Assembly: GCF_002514725.1 (NCBI RefSeq)
Contig: NZ_NTLB01000003.1
Location: 372,001-436,000, forward strand
Origin: Mangrovitalea sediminis
Lineage (GTDB): Bacteria > Pseudomonadota > Gammaproteobacteria > Pseudomonadales > Oleiphilaceae
Direction: 5' to 3'
DNA: 64,000 bases
Part shown: positions 35,573 through 44,945 of the stretch, piece after piece
Layout: every line of letters starts with the position of its first letter
How positions within the stretch are numbered: the stretch's first letter is position 1
Position numbers and translations under genes: made by a program
The notes under the pieces: generated by a model
Database searches by the model: none
What the model saw: the letters and a program-made list of their open reading frames with translations, nothing else
What the model was told of the DNA's origin: nothing

Positions 35573-35706
35573 TCGGAGAAACGAAAGCGAAAGAAACGAC
35601 AGTCGACGAAATGGTTGACAGCTTTTGTCATAAACCGCTGAGATAGTCGGGCCTGTCGTCGAACTTTCGACGGCATCGCGGCGAAATGACAAAGAAGGAA
35701 TCTTGC

Positions 35707-36534
35707 ATGAGCGATAACCCATACCAATCACCGGAAGCGGCCATGCCGCCGCCCGAGGCGCCCGGCGCCCCTTGGCACGAGCCTTCGGCATGTCCGGCCG
35801 GACGTGGCAGCAACTGGTTCTTCGATGGCTGGAAGCTGTTCCTTAAATCTCCCGGAATGCTGGTGGTGCTGGTACTGTTAACCGCTGTCTGCGCCCTGGT
35901 GGTGGTATGGATTCCGTTCCTGGGAGGTCTGCTGATTACGCTGTTTACGCCCCACTTCAGGGCCGGCTTCTACTTGGCTTTGCAGCATGCCGCCAATGAC
36001 GAAGAGGTTTCGATCAGCGATCTGTTTGCGCCATTGCAGAAACCCGTTCCGCTGCTTGTGGTGGGCGCGCTCTATCTGGCGTCTTTGTTGGTGCTGGGGC
36101 TGATTGTCGGTGTTTTCGCCCTGGGTGGGATGGGGCTGGGCGGGATGCATGCGATGATGAGCATGCAGCCGGGTATGGCCGCTGGCGACTTCCATCCGGC
36201 AACGGCGGGCCTGACCATGTTGCTGGGAATGTTGATCGCCCTGGCTTTGTGGATTCCGGTCCTGATGGCTTTCCTTTTCGCGCCAATCCTGGTGTTTTTG
36301 CACGATGTGGAACCGGTTGCGGCGCTGAAACTGAGTTTCAAGGCCTGTATGCGTAATGTTACGCCCTTCCTGATCTGGGGGCTGGTCTGGCTGGTGGCCC
36401 TGATCGTGGTCGGGCTGATCTCGGCCTTTATCCCGATTGTGGGCTGGCTGTTGGGCATCGCCTTCGCGTTGGTGGCGCTGCCGTTCTATGCGGCCACCAT
36501 CTATCAGGCGTGGCTCGATATCTTTATCCGCTAA
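35707..36534 (+). CDS. BPSS1780-like integral membrane protein
   Basis: 275 residues from ATG 35707 (AAGGA 8 nt upstream), not the in-frame ATG at 35686. A Pro-rich cytoplasmic N-terminus (NPYQSPEAAMPPPEAPGAPW) leads into WFFDGWKLFLKSPGMLVVLVLL. About six membrane helices follow, ending in GWLLGIAFALVALPFYAATIYQAWLDIF. LFTPHFRAGFYLAL and VEPVAALKLSFKAC are typical of the family of small multi-pass proteins with no known function. It is preceded by the 15-nt repeat region and stands alone. Confidence 0.75.
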   Translation: MSDNPYQSPEAAMPPPEAPGAPWHEPSACPAGRGSNWFFDGWKLFLKSPGMLVVLVLLTAVCALVVVWIPFLGGLLITLFTPHFRAGFYLALQHAANDEEVSISDLFAPLQKPVPLLVVGALYLASLLVLGLIVGVFALGGMGLGGMHAMMSMQPGMAAGDFHPATAGLTMLLGMLIALALWIPVLMAFLFAPILVFLHDVEPVAALKLSFKACMRNVTPFLIWGLVWLVALIVVGLISAFIPIVGWLLGIAFALVALPFYAATIYQAWLDIFIR

Positions 36535-36771
36535 CCCCGTCGTTTCCCGGCTCGCGGGCTCCGCGGGCCCGTGCTTCCTTCCTGCGATCGCCAGCGCATG
36601 AATTGCCGACAGTTTCCGGGAGTGTGTCGGCGATGGTAAAGTCTGAACTTGGCGTCATCTCGGCCTTTCAGCCTGGTCTGCGCCTGTATTAGCGGCAACG
36701 GTTGTATTGCCGTGGCGTCACGGTAATAGGCATTGCCTCTGGTCGCCTTCGTAATTTGACAGGGTTCCATC

Positions 36772-37353
36772 ATGACGACCAAACATGAGCGAATGCAGTT
36801 TTTGGAGGAAATGCAGGACGTCCGCCCGATTCGCCGGACCAACCGTGCTGACGTCAGCGCTTCCCGCGAACTTACTCCCGGTCATCTCGAGCGACAGCGG
36901 GCTGCTGTTTCTGAGGGGGCGAGGGACGATAATCACCTGACGGCAAACGACGTTGACCTGCTCTCCAGCCACGACGTACTCAGCTTCATGCGTCCTGGCG
37001 TTCAACATGGTGTCTTTCGTAAGTTGCGTCTGGGGCAGTATGGCATCGAGGCCCGACTGGACCTGCACCGGATGACGGTAGAAGTGGCGCGAAGGGAAGT
37101 GTTCGGTTTTGTGCAGGACTGCCTGCGCTATGGCTTGAGGTCCGTATTGATACTGCATGGCAAGGGTGAGCGTAATCCGGATAATATCGCTCTGCTGAAA
37201 AGCTATGTGGCGAAGTGGCTGACGGAGCTCGATGCGGTCATGGCATTTCATTCGGCGCAGCGCCATCATGGCGGCACCGGTGCGGTGTACGTCATGTTGC
37301 GCAAGAACGAGCAGCAAAAGCAGCATAATCGTGAAATTCACGGATCCCGATGA
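36772..37353 (+). CDS. smrA: Smr-domain DNA endonuclease (SmrA-like)
   Basis: 193 residues. The C-terminal Smr domain shows LDLHRMTVEVAR (96-107) and VLILHGKGERN (125-135), the LDxH and HGxG motifs of the MutS2-related nuclease fold, then QRHHGGTGAVYVMLR. The N-terminal half is charged and probably disordered or helical. Stand-alone Smr proteins such as E. coli YdaL nick DNA in vitro; SmrB of E. coli cleaves mRNA at collided ribosomes, so the natural substrate may be RNA. The GTTCCATC before the ATG gives only a weak ribosome site. Confidence 0.85.
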   Translation: MTTKHERMQFLEEMQDVRPIRRTNRADVSASRELTPGHLERQRAAVSEGARDDNHLTANDVDLLSSHDVLSFMRPGVQHGVFRKLRLGQYGIEARLDLHRMTVEVARREVFGFVQDCLRYGLRSVLILHGKGERNPDNIALLKSYVAKWLTELDAVMAFHSAQRHHGGTGAVYVMLRKNEQQKQHNREIHGSR

Positions 37354-37399
37354 TTAAGGATGGCGCGGAGGCGCTTGCGGGGTCCCTTTTAGAGGAAGA

Positions 37400-37630
37400 A
37401 TGATGCGTCAGGCGAGTCTGATTGTGCTTGTGGCACTGGTCCTGACCGGTTGTGCCGGTCGTACTATCTGGAACAGCAATGGGCAAATGGAAAAAGACCG
37501 CAAGGTCTGGGACACCAACAACAAGGTCAAGCCGCCTGAGAAGCGTGTTTTCTGGGACACCAACGGTAAGCTGAACCAGAACGATCGTAAGATCTGGGAT
37601 AACGCCGAAGGTCAGCCCGTCATCAAATAA
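37400..37630 (+). CDS. Small lipoprotein with four W-D-T-N-like repeats
   Basis: 76 residues. The signal peptide ([14 protein letters not shown]) ends in a lipobox, with the lipidated Cys at residue 18. The short mature part has a spaced motif: TIWNSNGQ (W24), KVWDTNNK (W37), VFWDTNGK (W52) and KIWDNAEG (W66), 13-15 residues apart. This suggests a repeated beta-strand or turn, perhaps a cell-wall- or LPS-binding surface. The family is not recognised. AGAGGAAG lies right before the double ATG. Confidence 0.75.
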   Translation: MMRQASLIVLVALVLTGCAGRTIWNSNGQMEKDRKVWDTNNKVKPPEKRVFWDTNGKLNQNDRKIWDNAEGQPVIK

Positions 37631-37745
37631 GGCCTGGATAGCTCTGGTAAACGGGTTCCGGAACGGCTCCGGAACCAATGCCGGCCATCCGGGTCATTGC
37701 AATATCCGGCCGGAAACAACAAGAAAAAAGCTAAGGAGTGGGGGA

Positions 37746-38252
37746 ATGTCGATCTCGTTCAAGGTCAACGGGCAGGTGCGCTCGCTCGACGTCGATGCGG
37801 ATACGCCGCTGTTGTGGGCGCTACGTGATGAGTTGGGTTTGAAAGGCACCAAATTCGGTTGTGGTGCGGGCCTCTGCGGCGCCTGTACCGTGCTCTTCGA
37901 TGGTTCACCGATTCGTTCGTGCAGCACGTCCCTGAGTCAGGTCGAAGGCCACGATATCACGACCATCGAAGGCATCACGCCTGCGGAGGGGCTGCATCCA
38001 TTGCAGGCAGCCTGGAGCGAGCACAACGTTCCCCAGTGCGGCTATTGCCAGTCCGGGCAGATCATGTCCGCCCTGGCGTTGCTGCGTGAAAATCCCTCAC
38101 CGTCCGATGACGATATCGATGCCGCGATGACCGGCAACATCTGCCGATGCGGAACCTATCCCCGAATCCGGGAGGCAATCAAAGCCGCTGCCGAAGCGCG
38201 CAAAACGAGCGATGCCTCGGTCTCGGGTGGTGACGGGAGGGCTGTGTCATGA
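37746..38252 (+). CDS. 2Fe-2S subunit of a molybdenum hydroxylase (IorA-like)
   Basis: 168 residues. The plant-type 2Fe-2S cluster is bound by [16 protein letters not shown] and the C-terminal helical cluster by [13 protein letters not shown] and [12 protein letters not shown]. This is the small electron-transfer subunit of isoquinoline 1-oxidoreductase/aldehyde dehydrogenase-type two-subunit enzymes. Start at ATG 37746, with AAGGAGTGGGGG upstream. It overlaps the large-subunit gene by 4 nt (ATGA). Confidence 0.93.
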   Translation: MSISFKVNGQVRSLDVDADTPLLWALRDELGLKGTKFGCGAGLCGACTVLFDGSPIRSCSTSLSQVEGHDITTIEGITPAEGLHPLQAAWSEHNVPQCGYCQSGQIMSALALLRENPSPSDDDIDAAMTGNICRCGTYPRIREAIKAAAEARKTSDASVSGGDGRAVS

Positions 38253-40456
38253 AGCCGATATCCCGCCGTGGTTTTCTTAAAGTCACCATGACGTCTGGCG
38301 GTGCGCTTGCGGTCGGTTTCACGTTGCCCGGCTGCAGTACGTTCAAAACCGGTTTTGACGAGAAGGAACAGTCCTGGACACCCAATGCCTGGCTGCAGGT
38401 CGATCGTCAGGGGGCGGTGCAGTTTACCCTGGACCGGGTGGAAATGGGGCAGGGTACCTACACCGGTTTGACCACGCTGGCGGCGGAAGAGTTGGATGTC
38501 GATCCGGAAACGATCGATGTCGTTTTTGCGCCCGTCGCAGACCCCTATAAAAATCCGCTCTACAAGCTGCAAATTACCGGCGGCAGTACCAGCATGCGTT
38601 CGAGCTGGCTGCAGATACGTGAGGCCGGTGCCGGTGCGCGGGCCTTGTTGGTGGCTGCTGCCGCACGTGTCTGGCAGGTAGACCCGTCGAATTGTATGAC
38701 CCGGGACGGTATTGTTTCGGACAGCAATGGCCAGCGTTCCCTGAGCTATGGACAACTGGTCGAGCTGGCAGCGAAGGAAAAACTGCCCGACCCGCTGCCC
38801 CTCAAAGACCCGGCGGATTTCCGCTATATCGGTCATTTCAAGCATCGCCTGGATGCCCATGCCAAAGTGACGGGCACAGCCGTTTACGGCATCGACAGTG
38901 AATTGCCGGACCTGACTTATGCCTCGCTGCTGCGGCCGCCGATGGTGGGAGGCAAGATTGGCTCGGTGGATGATTCGGCCGCGCGCGCTATGTCTGGCGT
39001 AATCGATATCGTCCAAACACGGCATGGTGTTGCCGTGGTCGCCGAAAAATACTGGCAGGCCTACAAGGCCCGGCAGGCGCTCAAGGTCAGCTGGAACCAG
39101 GAAGACGCGGTGCTCAAGTCCACGGCGGATGTCTTTGCGGAATACGCCAAGGCGGCCGATAAGGATGCCGGCAGCACCAAGCGGGACGATGGTGATTACG
39201 ACGAGGCGCGCCAGGATGCGGATCGTCAGCTGGAAGTGACCTACGAGCAGCCGTTTCTCGCTCACGCGACAATGGAGCCGATGAACTGTACGGCGCGGCT
39301 GACCGAAGGCGGCATGGAAATCTGGGCGCCGACCCAGGCGCCGGATCTGGGGCGCATCGCGGCTGCTCGAGATACCGGGCTGTCGCCGGACGATGTGACC
39401 GTCCACACAACCTTCATCGGCGGGGGCTTTGGTCGTCGGCTCTCGCAGGATTATATCGGTGAAGCCGCCGCGATCTGTTGGCAGGTCAAACGACCGGTCA
39501 AGCTGGTCTGGTCCCGGGAAGACGACATGCAACACGACGTCTATCGTCCTGCCATGCTCCACCGGCTGCGGGCGACCCTCAAAAAAGGCGAATTGACCGG
39601 CTGGGATCACCAGATCACGGGCCCCGACCTGATGGATTGGTATGCCCGGGATGCGGCCCCGGCCCAATACCCCTGGACGCCCAAGTTCATGTGGGGGGCA
39701 TTGGCCCGTATCGGGATACTGGGGGAGGGGCTGATTGCGCCGGTGGATACCTCCGCCTACGAAGGCGCGGTGGAATATCCCTACGCCGTGCCCAACGTGG
39801 TCGTGCGTCACACCAAGGCTGACGCCGGCATCCCTGTCAGTTACTGGCGCTCTGTGGGCCACTCGCACAACGCCTTTGCGGTGGAAACCTTTATGGACGA
39901 GGTTGCCCATGCGCTGGAGAAGGACCCCTACGAATTCCGGGCGCACCTGTTACGTAAAGATCCACGCCGCCTGGCCGTTTTGCAGAAAGCCGCCGACATG
40001 GCCGGCTGGGGAAAACCGTTGCCGAAGGGCCATGCTCAAGGGATCGCCGTTCATCGCAGTTTCGAGACCTATGTCGCCGAGGTGGTGGAAGCCAGCATCG
40101 AATTCGGCGAGGTCAAGCTGCACAAGGTGTTCTGTGCGGTGGATTGCGGTCGCGCGGTGAACCCGGACATCGTGCGCATGCAGATGGAAAGCGGCATCAT
40201 CTTCGGTCTGACTGCAGCACTGTACGGCGAGATCGATTTCAAGGACGGCGTCGTCCAGCAGAGCAATTTCCAGAATTACCGCATGTTGCGGATGGACACC
40301 GCGCCGCGTATCGAGGTTGCCATCATCGAAAGCGAGGCCGACCCTACCGGCGTGGGCGAGCCGGGCGTTCCACCGTCACTACCGGCGTTGGGTAATGCGC
40401 TATTCCAGCTGACCGGCAAGCGCCAGCGCCGGCTTCCCTTCAAGCTGGAGGTCTGA
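38249..40456 (+). CDS. Molybdopterin-binding subunit of a molybdenum hydroxylase (IorB-like, Tat-exported)
   Basis: 735 residues. The N-terminus has a Tat signal ([20 protein letters not shown]) ending near a Cys. The molybdopterin domain shows [38 protein letters not shown] and [18 protein letters not shown]. Near the C-terminus, [19 protein letters not shown] carries the active-site Glu of the family. Substrates are N-heterocycles or aldehydes; which one cannot be told. Only this subunit has an export signal, so the small subunit would be carried along. Followed 6 nt later by the XdhC gene. Confidence 0.92.
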   Translation: MKPISRRGFLKVTMTSGGALAVGFTLPGCSTFKTGFDEKEQSWTPNAWLQVDRQGAVQFTLDRVEMGQGTYTGLTTLAAEELDVDPETIDVVFAPVADPYKNPLYKLQITGGSTSMRSSWLQIREAGAGARALLVAAAARVWQVDPSNCMTRDGIVSDSNGQRSLSYGQLVELAAKEKLPDPLPLKDPADFRYIGHFKHRLDAHAKVTGTAVYGIDSELPDLTYASLLRPPMVGGKIGSVDDSAARAMSGVIDIVQTRHGVAVVAEKYWQAYKARQALKVSWNQEDAVLKSTADVFAEYAKAADKDAGSTKRDDGDYDEARQDADRQLEVTYEQPFLAHATMEPMNCTARLTEGGMEIWAPTQAPDLGRIAAARDTGLSPDDVTVHTTFIGGGFGRRLSQDYIGEAAAICWQVKRPVKLVWSREDDMQHDVYRPAMLHRLRATLKKGELTGWDHQITGPDLMDWYARDAAPAQYPWTPKFMWGALARIGILGEGLIAPVDTSAYEGAVEYPYAVPNVVVRHTKADAGIPVSYWRSVGHSHNAFAVETFMDEVAHALEKDPYEFRAHLLRKDPRRLAVLQKAADMAGWGKPLPKGHAQGIAVHRSFETYVAEVVEASIEFGEVKLHKVFCAVDCGRAVNPDIVRMQMESGIIFGLTAALYGEIDFKDGVVQQSNFQNYRMLRMDTAPRIEVAIIESEADPTGVGEPGVPPSLPALGNALFQLTGKRQRRLPFKLEV

Positions 40457-40462
40457 TTTCGC

Positions 40463-41440
40463 GTGCGATCACTGGATGTTCAGGTACTGGCGCGGGTCGT
40501 CGACTGGTTACAGTCGGGGACCCGGGTTTGGTTATGCACGATTGTCGACACCTGGGGCTCGTCGCCCCGGCCCATTGGGTCGATGCTGGCGGTGAATGCT
40601 GCCGGCCAGTGGGCCGGGTCGGTCTCGGGCGGCTGTCTGGAAGAAGATCTGATCCGGCGTTTTACGGAAGAGGCGCCTGAAACGGCGGCTCCCTCCTTCG
40701 TGGATTATGGCGTGACCGACGCCGATAAATCACACTTTCAGCTGCCCTGCGGCGGTCAGATACGCCTGTTGATCGAGCCTCTGTCCGGTGATGTCGCCAC
40801 GGCACACATGGTTGAATTGGTTGAACGCCTGGAGCGTCGGGAGCCGGTGACCCGGGTTCTCAGCCTGTCTGGCGCAGCACCGGTGTTACAGGCAGCGACC
40901 TTGGCGCCGGGTGTCCTGCAGGAAGGTTCTTCGATTTATCATACGCTGGGGCCGCGCACCCGTATGTTGCTGATCGGCGCTGGCGAGGTGTCCCGCTTTA
41001 TTGCCCGCTTTGCGGCCGCGGCGGATTTCGATGTGACGGTTTGCGAACCGAGGGAAACCTTCCTGAACGGCTGGGACGAGCCGGGTATCGAAACCCTGCA
41101 GGTGCTGCCCGACGACCTGATTCGCAAAAGTTTCCATGACCGCTATTGTGCGATTCTCGCCCTGGCGCATGATCCCCGGGTGGACGATATGGCCCTGCTG
41201 GAAGCCTTTCGTTCATCGGCCTTCTATATCGGGGCAATGGGGTCTCAGCGAACGTCCGCCGCCCGGCGTGAGCGTCTGTTTCAACTGGGAGTCGACCGCA
41301 ACGCCATGACCCGTCTGCACGCGCCGATTGGTTTTAATATCGGCAGCAAGACGCCGGCGGAAATTGCGATTTCGGCGATGGCGCAGGTTGTGGCAGAGCG
41401 TTATCGTTTGCTGGTCCGAAACGTGCCCCGCCCGACCTGA
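40463..41440 (+). CDS. XdhC/CoxI family molybdenum-enzyme maturation factor
   Basis: 325 residues starting at GTG 40463 (GGAGG 11 nt upstream, inside the end of the large-subunit gene). WLCTIVDTWGSSPRPIGSMLAVN and GSVSGGCLEEDL form the N-terminal XdhC/CoxI domain. HTLGPRTRMLLIGAGEVSRFIARFAAAADFDVTVCEPR starts a Rossmann domain, and FYIGAMGSQRTSAARRERL, the XdhC C-terminal signature, follows. These proteins bind the sulfurated Mo cofactor and insert it into hydroxylases such as the IorA/IorB pair just upstream. Confidence 0.92.
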   Translation: MRSLDVQVLARVVDWLQSGTRVWLCTIVDTWGSSPRPIGSMLAVNAAGQWAGSVSGGCLEEDLIRRFTEEAPETAAPSFVDYGVTDADKSHFQLPCGGQIRLLIEPLSGDVATAHMVELVERLERREPVTRVLSLSGAAPVLQAATLAPGVLQEGSSIYHTLGPRTRMLLIGAGEVSRFIARFAAAADFDVTVCEPRETFLNGWDEPGIETLQVLPDDLIRKSFHDRYCAILALAHDPRVDDMALLEAFRSSAFYIGAMGSQRTSAARRERLFQLGVDRNAMTRLHAPIGFNIGSKTPAEIAISAMAQVVAERYRLLVRNVPRPT

Positions 41441-41566
41441 TCCGGGTATCATTCTCCGTTTGTCGCCCTGTTTCAAAGTCCGCATAATGCGTAGTCGTGT
41501 CGTTTATCGTCAGGATGTAATGGCGCCGTAGAATCGTTTGTTTGATGACATCAGTGAGGATGCCGC

Positions 41567-42193
41567 GTGTTCGATGTGACCCGTTATGCCGCTGCTGCCC
41601 AGAGCATTATCGAGGCAGGCCGCTTTCTTTATGCCCGAGGCTGGTCGCCGGCCACCAGCAGCAACTATTCGGCGCGGGTGGATGCGGCCCATATTGCGAT
41701 TACCGTGTCCGGCAAACACAAGGGCGAGCTGGGCGCGGGTGACGTGATGGTCGTCGACCTGTCTGGTGAACCGGTGCAGAGCGATTGCCGTTCTTCGGCG
41801 GAAACGTTGTTGCATACCGTCCTTTACGATCTGTTTCCCCATGTCGACGCGGTGCTGCATACGCACTCCGTCAATGCCACCGTTATCAGCCGCGTCTTGG
41901 CCGGGCAGGACCGGTTGGTGTTGCAGGATTACGAGCTGCAGAAGGCGTTCAACGGTGTGACCACCCATGAAGGGGCGCTGGTTATCCCGATTTTCGAGAA
42001 TACCCAGGATATTGCAGCGCTGGCGGAAGCGACACGCGCCCATTTCCAGGATCACCCGGAGCAGCCCGCTTACCTGATCCGGGGGCATGGTCTTTACACC
42101 TGGGGCCGCAGCATGGCGGAATGCCTGCGCCATGTGGAAGCCCTGGAGTTTTTGTTGAATTGCGAGCTTGAAACGATGAGGTTGGGAAGCTAA
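41567..42193 (+). CDS. mtnB: Methylthioribulose-1-phosphate dehydratase
   Basis: 208 residues from GTG 41567 (GAGG 7 nt upstream). A class II aldolase/adducin fold: RGWSPATSSNYSARVD, TVSGKHKGEL, SSAETLLHTVLYDLF, the zinc-binding VLHTHSVNA (H98, H100) and LIRGHGLYTWGRSMAECLRHVEALEFL. It removes water from 5-methylthioribulose 1-phosphate in methionine salvage. Its stop overlaps the mtnD start (TAATG). First gene of mtnB-mtnD-mtnC. The phosphorylase/isomerase steps (mtnP, mtnA) are not in the window. Confidence 0.95.
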   Translation: MFDVTRYAAAAQSIIEAGRFLYARGWSPATSSNYSARVDAAHIAITVSGKHKGELGAGDVMVVDLSGEPVQSDCRSSAETLLHTVLYDLFPHVDAVLHTHSVNATVISRVLAGQDRLVLQDYELQKAFNGVTTHEGALVIPIFENTQDIAALAEATRAHFQDHPEQPAYLIRGHGLYTWGRSMAECLRHVEALEFLLNCELETMRLGS

Positions 42194-42750
42194 TGACAAC
42201 GCTGAGTATCTTTGCAGAGAACAGTGCGGAGCCGGTTCTGGTCACCCGCGATGGCGATGAAATTGCCCGTCTGCTGGGTGAAAAACAGATTCGTTTCGAA
42301 CGCTGGCCGACCCGTGATCTGTCGTCCGGTGCGACCAACGAGCAGATTCTTGAAGCCTATGCAGATGAGGTGGCGCGTCTTAAGTCTGAGCGCGGTTTCC
42401 AGACCGCCGATGTCGTCAGCCTTACCGCGTCGCATCCCCAGAAGGAGGAATTCCGCAAGAAATTCCTCGACGAGCATACGCACAGCGAGGACGAAGTCCG
42501 TTTCTTCGTGCGCGGTCAGGGCATCTTCTATCTGCACCTGGAGGATAAGGTCTATGCCGTCATGTGTGAGAAAAACGATCTGATCAGCGTTCCCGACGGC
42601 ACCCGTCACTGGTTCGATATGGGCCCTGAGCCGGAATTTACCTGTATCCGGCTGTTCACCAATCCGGAAGGTTGGGTGGCCCAGTTCACCGGTGACGATA
42701 TCGCCAGTCAGCTGCCGCGTTATGAAGGTCTGGCGCAGGACGCCGCATGA
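42193..42750 (+). CDS. mtnD: Acireductone dioxygenase
   Basis: 185 residues, cupin fold. The metal ligands are visible in [16 protein letters not shown] (two His and a Glu) and in [13 protein letters not shown] (third His). With Fe(II) it converts the acireductone to formate and 2-keto-4-methylthiobutyrate; with Ni(II) it gives the off-pathway products. The middle gene of the salvage operon, overlapping both neighbours by 1-4 nt. Confidence 0.96.
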   Translation: MTTLSIFAENSAEPVLVTRDGDEIARLLGEKQIRFERWPTRDLSSGATNEQILEAYADEVARLKSERGFQTADVVSLTASHPQKEEFRKKFLDEHTHSEDEVRFFVRGQGIFYLHLEDKVYAVMCEKNDLISVPDGTRHWFDMGPEPEFTCIRLFTNPEGWVAQFTGDDIASQLPRYEGLAQDAA

Positions 42751-43442
42751 TTCGGGTTATCGTGACCGATATCGAGGGGACGACCAGTTCGATCTCCTTT
42801 GTTCATGAAGTGTTGTTTCCCTATGCCGCTGAACACATGGCGGCATTTGTGCGAGAGCATGCCGGGGAAGCGGCAGTGAAGTCTGCGCTGGAAGCGGTAT
42901 CCGCGGAGGCGGGTCTGGGGCCGGACGATCTCGACGGTCAGATCGATACCCTGCTGGGCTGGATCGCGGAGGACCGCAAGGCGACCCCGCTAAAGGCGTT
43001 GCAGGGGATGATCTGGGCGGAAGGCTATCGCAGCGGCGCCTATCAGGGCCATGTCTATGACGATGCGGCGGAGCACTTGCGCCGCTGGCATGATCGAGGC
43101 CTTCGCCTTTACGTCTATTCTTCCGGTTCGGAGCAGGCTCAGAGGCTGCTGTTCGGGTATAGCCTCGATGGCGACCTGACCCCCCTGTTTAGCGGTTACT
43201 TCGATACACGGATCGGCGGTAAGAAAGAGACGGCATCCTACCAGGCGATCGTCGATGCGTTGGGTATGGCGCCCGGTGAAATCCTGTTTCTCTCCGATAT
43301 CGAGGCCGAGCTGATCGCGGCCGAATCTGCGGGCCTGCATACCTGCTGGTTGGTGCGGGACGGTGAGCTGCCTGAAACCTCAAGGGCGGTGGCGCGCGAT
43401 TTTGCCGACGTCGAACGCTATTTGCAGACCGCGTCACGCTGA
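42747..43442 (+). CDS. mtnC: Enolase-phosphatase E1
   Basis: 231 residues, HAD superfamily. Motif I is [24 protein letters not shown] with the nucleophile Asp, motif [18 protein letters not shown], and motifs III/IV fall in [12 protein letters not shown] and [11 protein letters not shown]. It enolises and dephosphorylates 2,3-diketo-5-methylthiopentyl-1-phosphate to give the acireductone used by MtnD. Starts within the mtnD stop (ATGA). Confidence 0.96.
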   Translation: MIRVIVTDIEGTTSSISFVHEVLFPYAAEHMAAFVREHAGEAAVKSALEAVSAEAGLGPDDLDGQIDTLLGWIAEDRKATPLKALQGMIWAEGYRSGAYQGHVYDDAAEHLRRWHDRGLRLYVYSSGSEQAQRLLFGYSLDGDLTPLFSGYFDTRIGGKKETASYQAIVDALGMAPGEILFLSDIEAELIAAESAGLHTCWLVRDGELPETSRAVARDFADVERYLQTASR

Positions 43443-43453
43443 TTTTCCACAAG

Positions 43454-43490
43454 GCCGGTCATTCGGGTACTCCGGATGACCGGCTGTCTT
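43454..43490. terminator. Terminator between convergent mtnC and GST genes
   Basis: A 13-bp stem with one G-U pair: GCCGGTCATTCGG (43454 onward) pairs with CCGGATGACCGGC (ending 43484) around a 5-nt loop. TGTCTTT follows on the plus strand. It fits termination of the mtn operon. Confidence 0.65.
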
Positions 43491-43497
43491 TCCTGAG

Positions 43498-44205
43498 CTA
43501 CCCGCGGTTTTCGTCTTGCGGGTAATTGGAAGGAAACAGCGCGCGTCTCGCCGCTTCGTCCATCTCCTTCTTGAACGTATGCTCCTGACCGAGCGCACGG
43601 GCTCGCGCTGCGGCAGGACGACTGTCGATCCGGTTGAACCAGCGCTGAATGTGGGCGTAGGGACCGAGAGGGTCTTCCGAGCCGGGCATGACGCGAGCGG
43701 CCCGATCGACCCAGCCCCAGGCGGACATGTCGGCAATACTGTAGTCGTCACCGACGATGTAGTCGCGGTCGGCGAGATGCTGGTTCAGTACGTCGTAATG
43801 TCGCTCTGCTTCCCGTCGATACCGGTTGATGGCATACGGCAGCTTTTCCGGCGCAGCCCACTGGAAGTGTACGGCCTGACCGGAAAAGGGACCCAGTCCC
43901 GAGCCAATGAAAAAGAGCCACGACAGCAGTTCGCCACGCTGCTCCGGCGTACCGGCAAAACGGCCTGTCTTGTCGGCAAGATAAAGCAGTATGGCGCTGG
44001 AATCGAAAACGCGTACGGGTGTTGCGGCGCTGCTGTCGACAATGGCCGGTACCTTGCCGTTGGGATTGATGGTGCGAAATTCCGGGGTGTGTTGCTCGCC
44101 TTTGCTGGTGTCGACCGGGACTGCCTCGTAGTCGAGTCCGGACTCTTCCAGAAAGAGCGCAACCTTTGCAGGGTTCGGGGTAGGGTGGAAGTAGAAGTGG
44201 ATCAT
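43498..44205 (-). CDS. Glutathione S-transferase family protein
   Basis: 235 residues from ATG 44205 (GAGGAG 9 nt upstream; the ATG at 44238 is in frame but lacks a site). The thioredoxin-like N-terminal domain has IHFYFHPTPNPAKVALFLEESGLDYE, NGKVPAIVD and VFDSSAILLYLADKTG. The helical C-terminal domain has DYIVGDDYSIADMSAWGW. It is most like the YghU/YfcG-type group and is similar to the gene at 44946. Divergent from the TetR gene and probably controlled by it. Confidence 0.9.
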   Translation of the reverse strand: MIHFYFHPTPNPAKVALFLEESGLDYEAVPVDTSKGEQHTPEFRTINPNGKVPAIVDSSAATPVRVFDSSAILLYLADKTGRFAGTPEQRGELLSWLFFIGSGLGPFSGQAVHFQWAAPEKLPYAINRYRREAERHYDVLNQHLADRDYIVGDDYSIADMSAWGWVDRAARVMPGSEDPLGPYAHIQRWFNRIDSRPAAARARALGQEHTFKKEMDEAARRALFPSNYPQDENRG

Positions 44206-44258
44206 CCAGGCTTGCTCCTCTCGGTTGACCGGTGTCATCGATTACGGGAATCGCTGAT

Positions 44259-44286
44259 TTGAGTTTTAGATCGAGCGATCTAAAAT
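44259..44286 (+). promoter_or_regulatory. Probable TetR operator overlapping the divergent promoter
   Basis: A perfect inverted repeat with arms TTTTAGATCG (44264-44273) and CGATCTAAAA (44276-44285) around AG. A plus-strand promoter, TTGAGT (44259-44264), 16 nt, TAAAAT (44281-44286), overlaps it. The palindrome lies midway between the GST start (44205) and the TetR start (44341). Binding by the adjacent TetR protein, and so autoregulation, is inferred from this layout. Confidence 0.75.
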
Positions 44287-44340
44287 AAACATAAATTTCC
44301 CGCTGAACAAGTTGCAACCATTGAACGAGGATTTGTGCGC

Positions 44341-44925
44341 ATGGCGCGTCCACGGGGATTTGACGAGACAGCCGTACTCGAGAAAGCGGTCCAATGTTTT
44401 TGGTCGCGTGGCTACGAAGCCGTGTCAGTGCGGGATCTGGCGGCGGAAATGGGTATCAAGGGGGCCAGTCTTTATAACGCCTTCGGCGACAAGCGCAGCT
44501 TGTACCGGCGGGCACTCGACCACTATGTGGCACAGACCGTGGGAGATCGCCTTCAGCGTCTTGCGGGAGTTCCGCCGCGGGAAGCGCTCGAACGTTTTTA
44601 TGCTGAAATCATCGAGCGCTCCTTGAATGATGCGGAGCGTAAAGGCTGCCTGTTAGTGAACTCCGCTCTGGAGGTCGCACCCCATGATGACGAGTTTCGC
44701 GAGGTGGTAGCCGGTGTCCTGAAGGATATCGAGGCGTTCTTTCTGCGCTGTGTGACTGCAGGGCAGGCGGACGGCTCGATAACCACGCGTCAGCCGGCAG
44801 CGGACCTGGCTCGGTTGCTACTGGGTGTCTTGATGGGTATTCGGGTCCTGGCGCGAACGCGTCCGGATAGAGAGTTGTTGGAGGGTATTGTAAAACCGGT
44901 GTTTTTCCTGCTGGACAACCTGTAA
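44341..44925 (+). CDS. TetR/AcrR family transcriptional regulator
   Basis: 194 residues from ATG 44341 (GAGG about 10 nt upstream). The N-terminal DNA-binding domain has ARPRGFDETAVLEKAVQCFWSRGYEAVSVRDLAAEMGIKGASLYNAFGDKRSLYRRAL, with a clear helix-turn-helix. The C-terminal helical domain has KGCLLVNSALEVAPHDDEF, which holds the Cys near residue 103 that in NemR/AcuR-like members may react with electrophiles. It is cotranscribed with the second GST 20 nt downstream, so its ligand may be an electrophile. That is inference. Confidence 0.9.
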   Translation: MARPRGFDETAVLEKAVQCFWSRGYEAVSVRDLAAEMGIKGASLYNAFGDKRSLYRRALDHYVAQTVGDRLQRLAGVPPREALERFYAEIIERSLNDAERKGCLLVNSALEVAPHDDEFREVVAGVLKDIEAFFLRCVTAGQADGSITTRQPAADLARLLLGVLMGIRVLARTRPDRELLEGIVKPVFFLLDNL

Positions 44926-44945
44926 CCGCGGAGGAAGGATTTGTC

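Noticed and set aside
38156-39946. 596-codon frame antisense to the molybdenum hydroxylase genes
   Set aside because: Shadow frame; crosses two well-supported genes.
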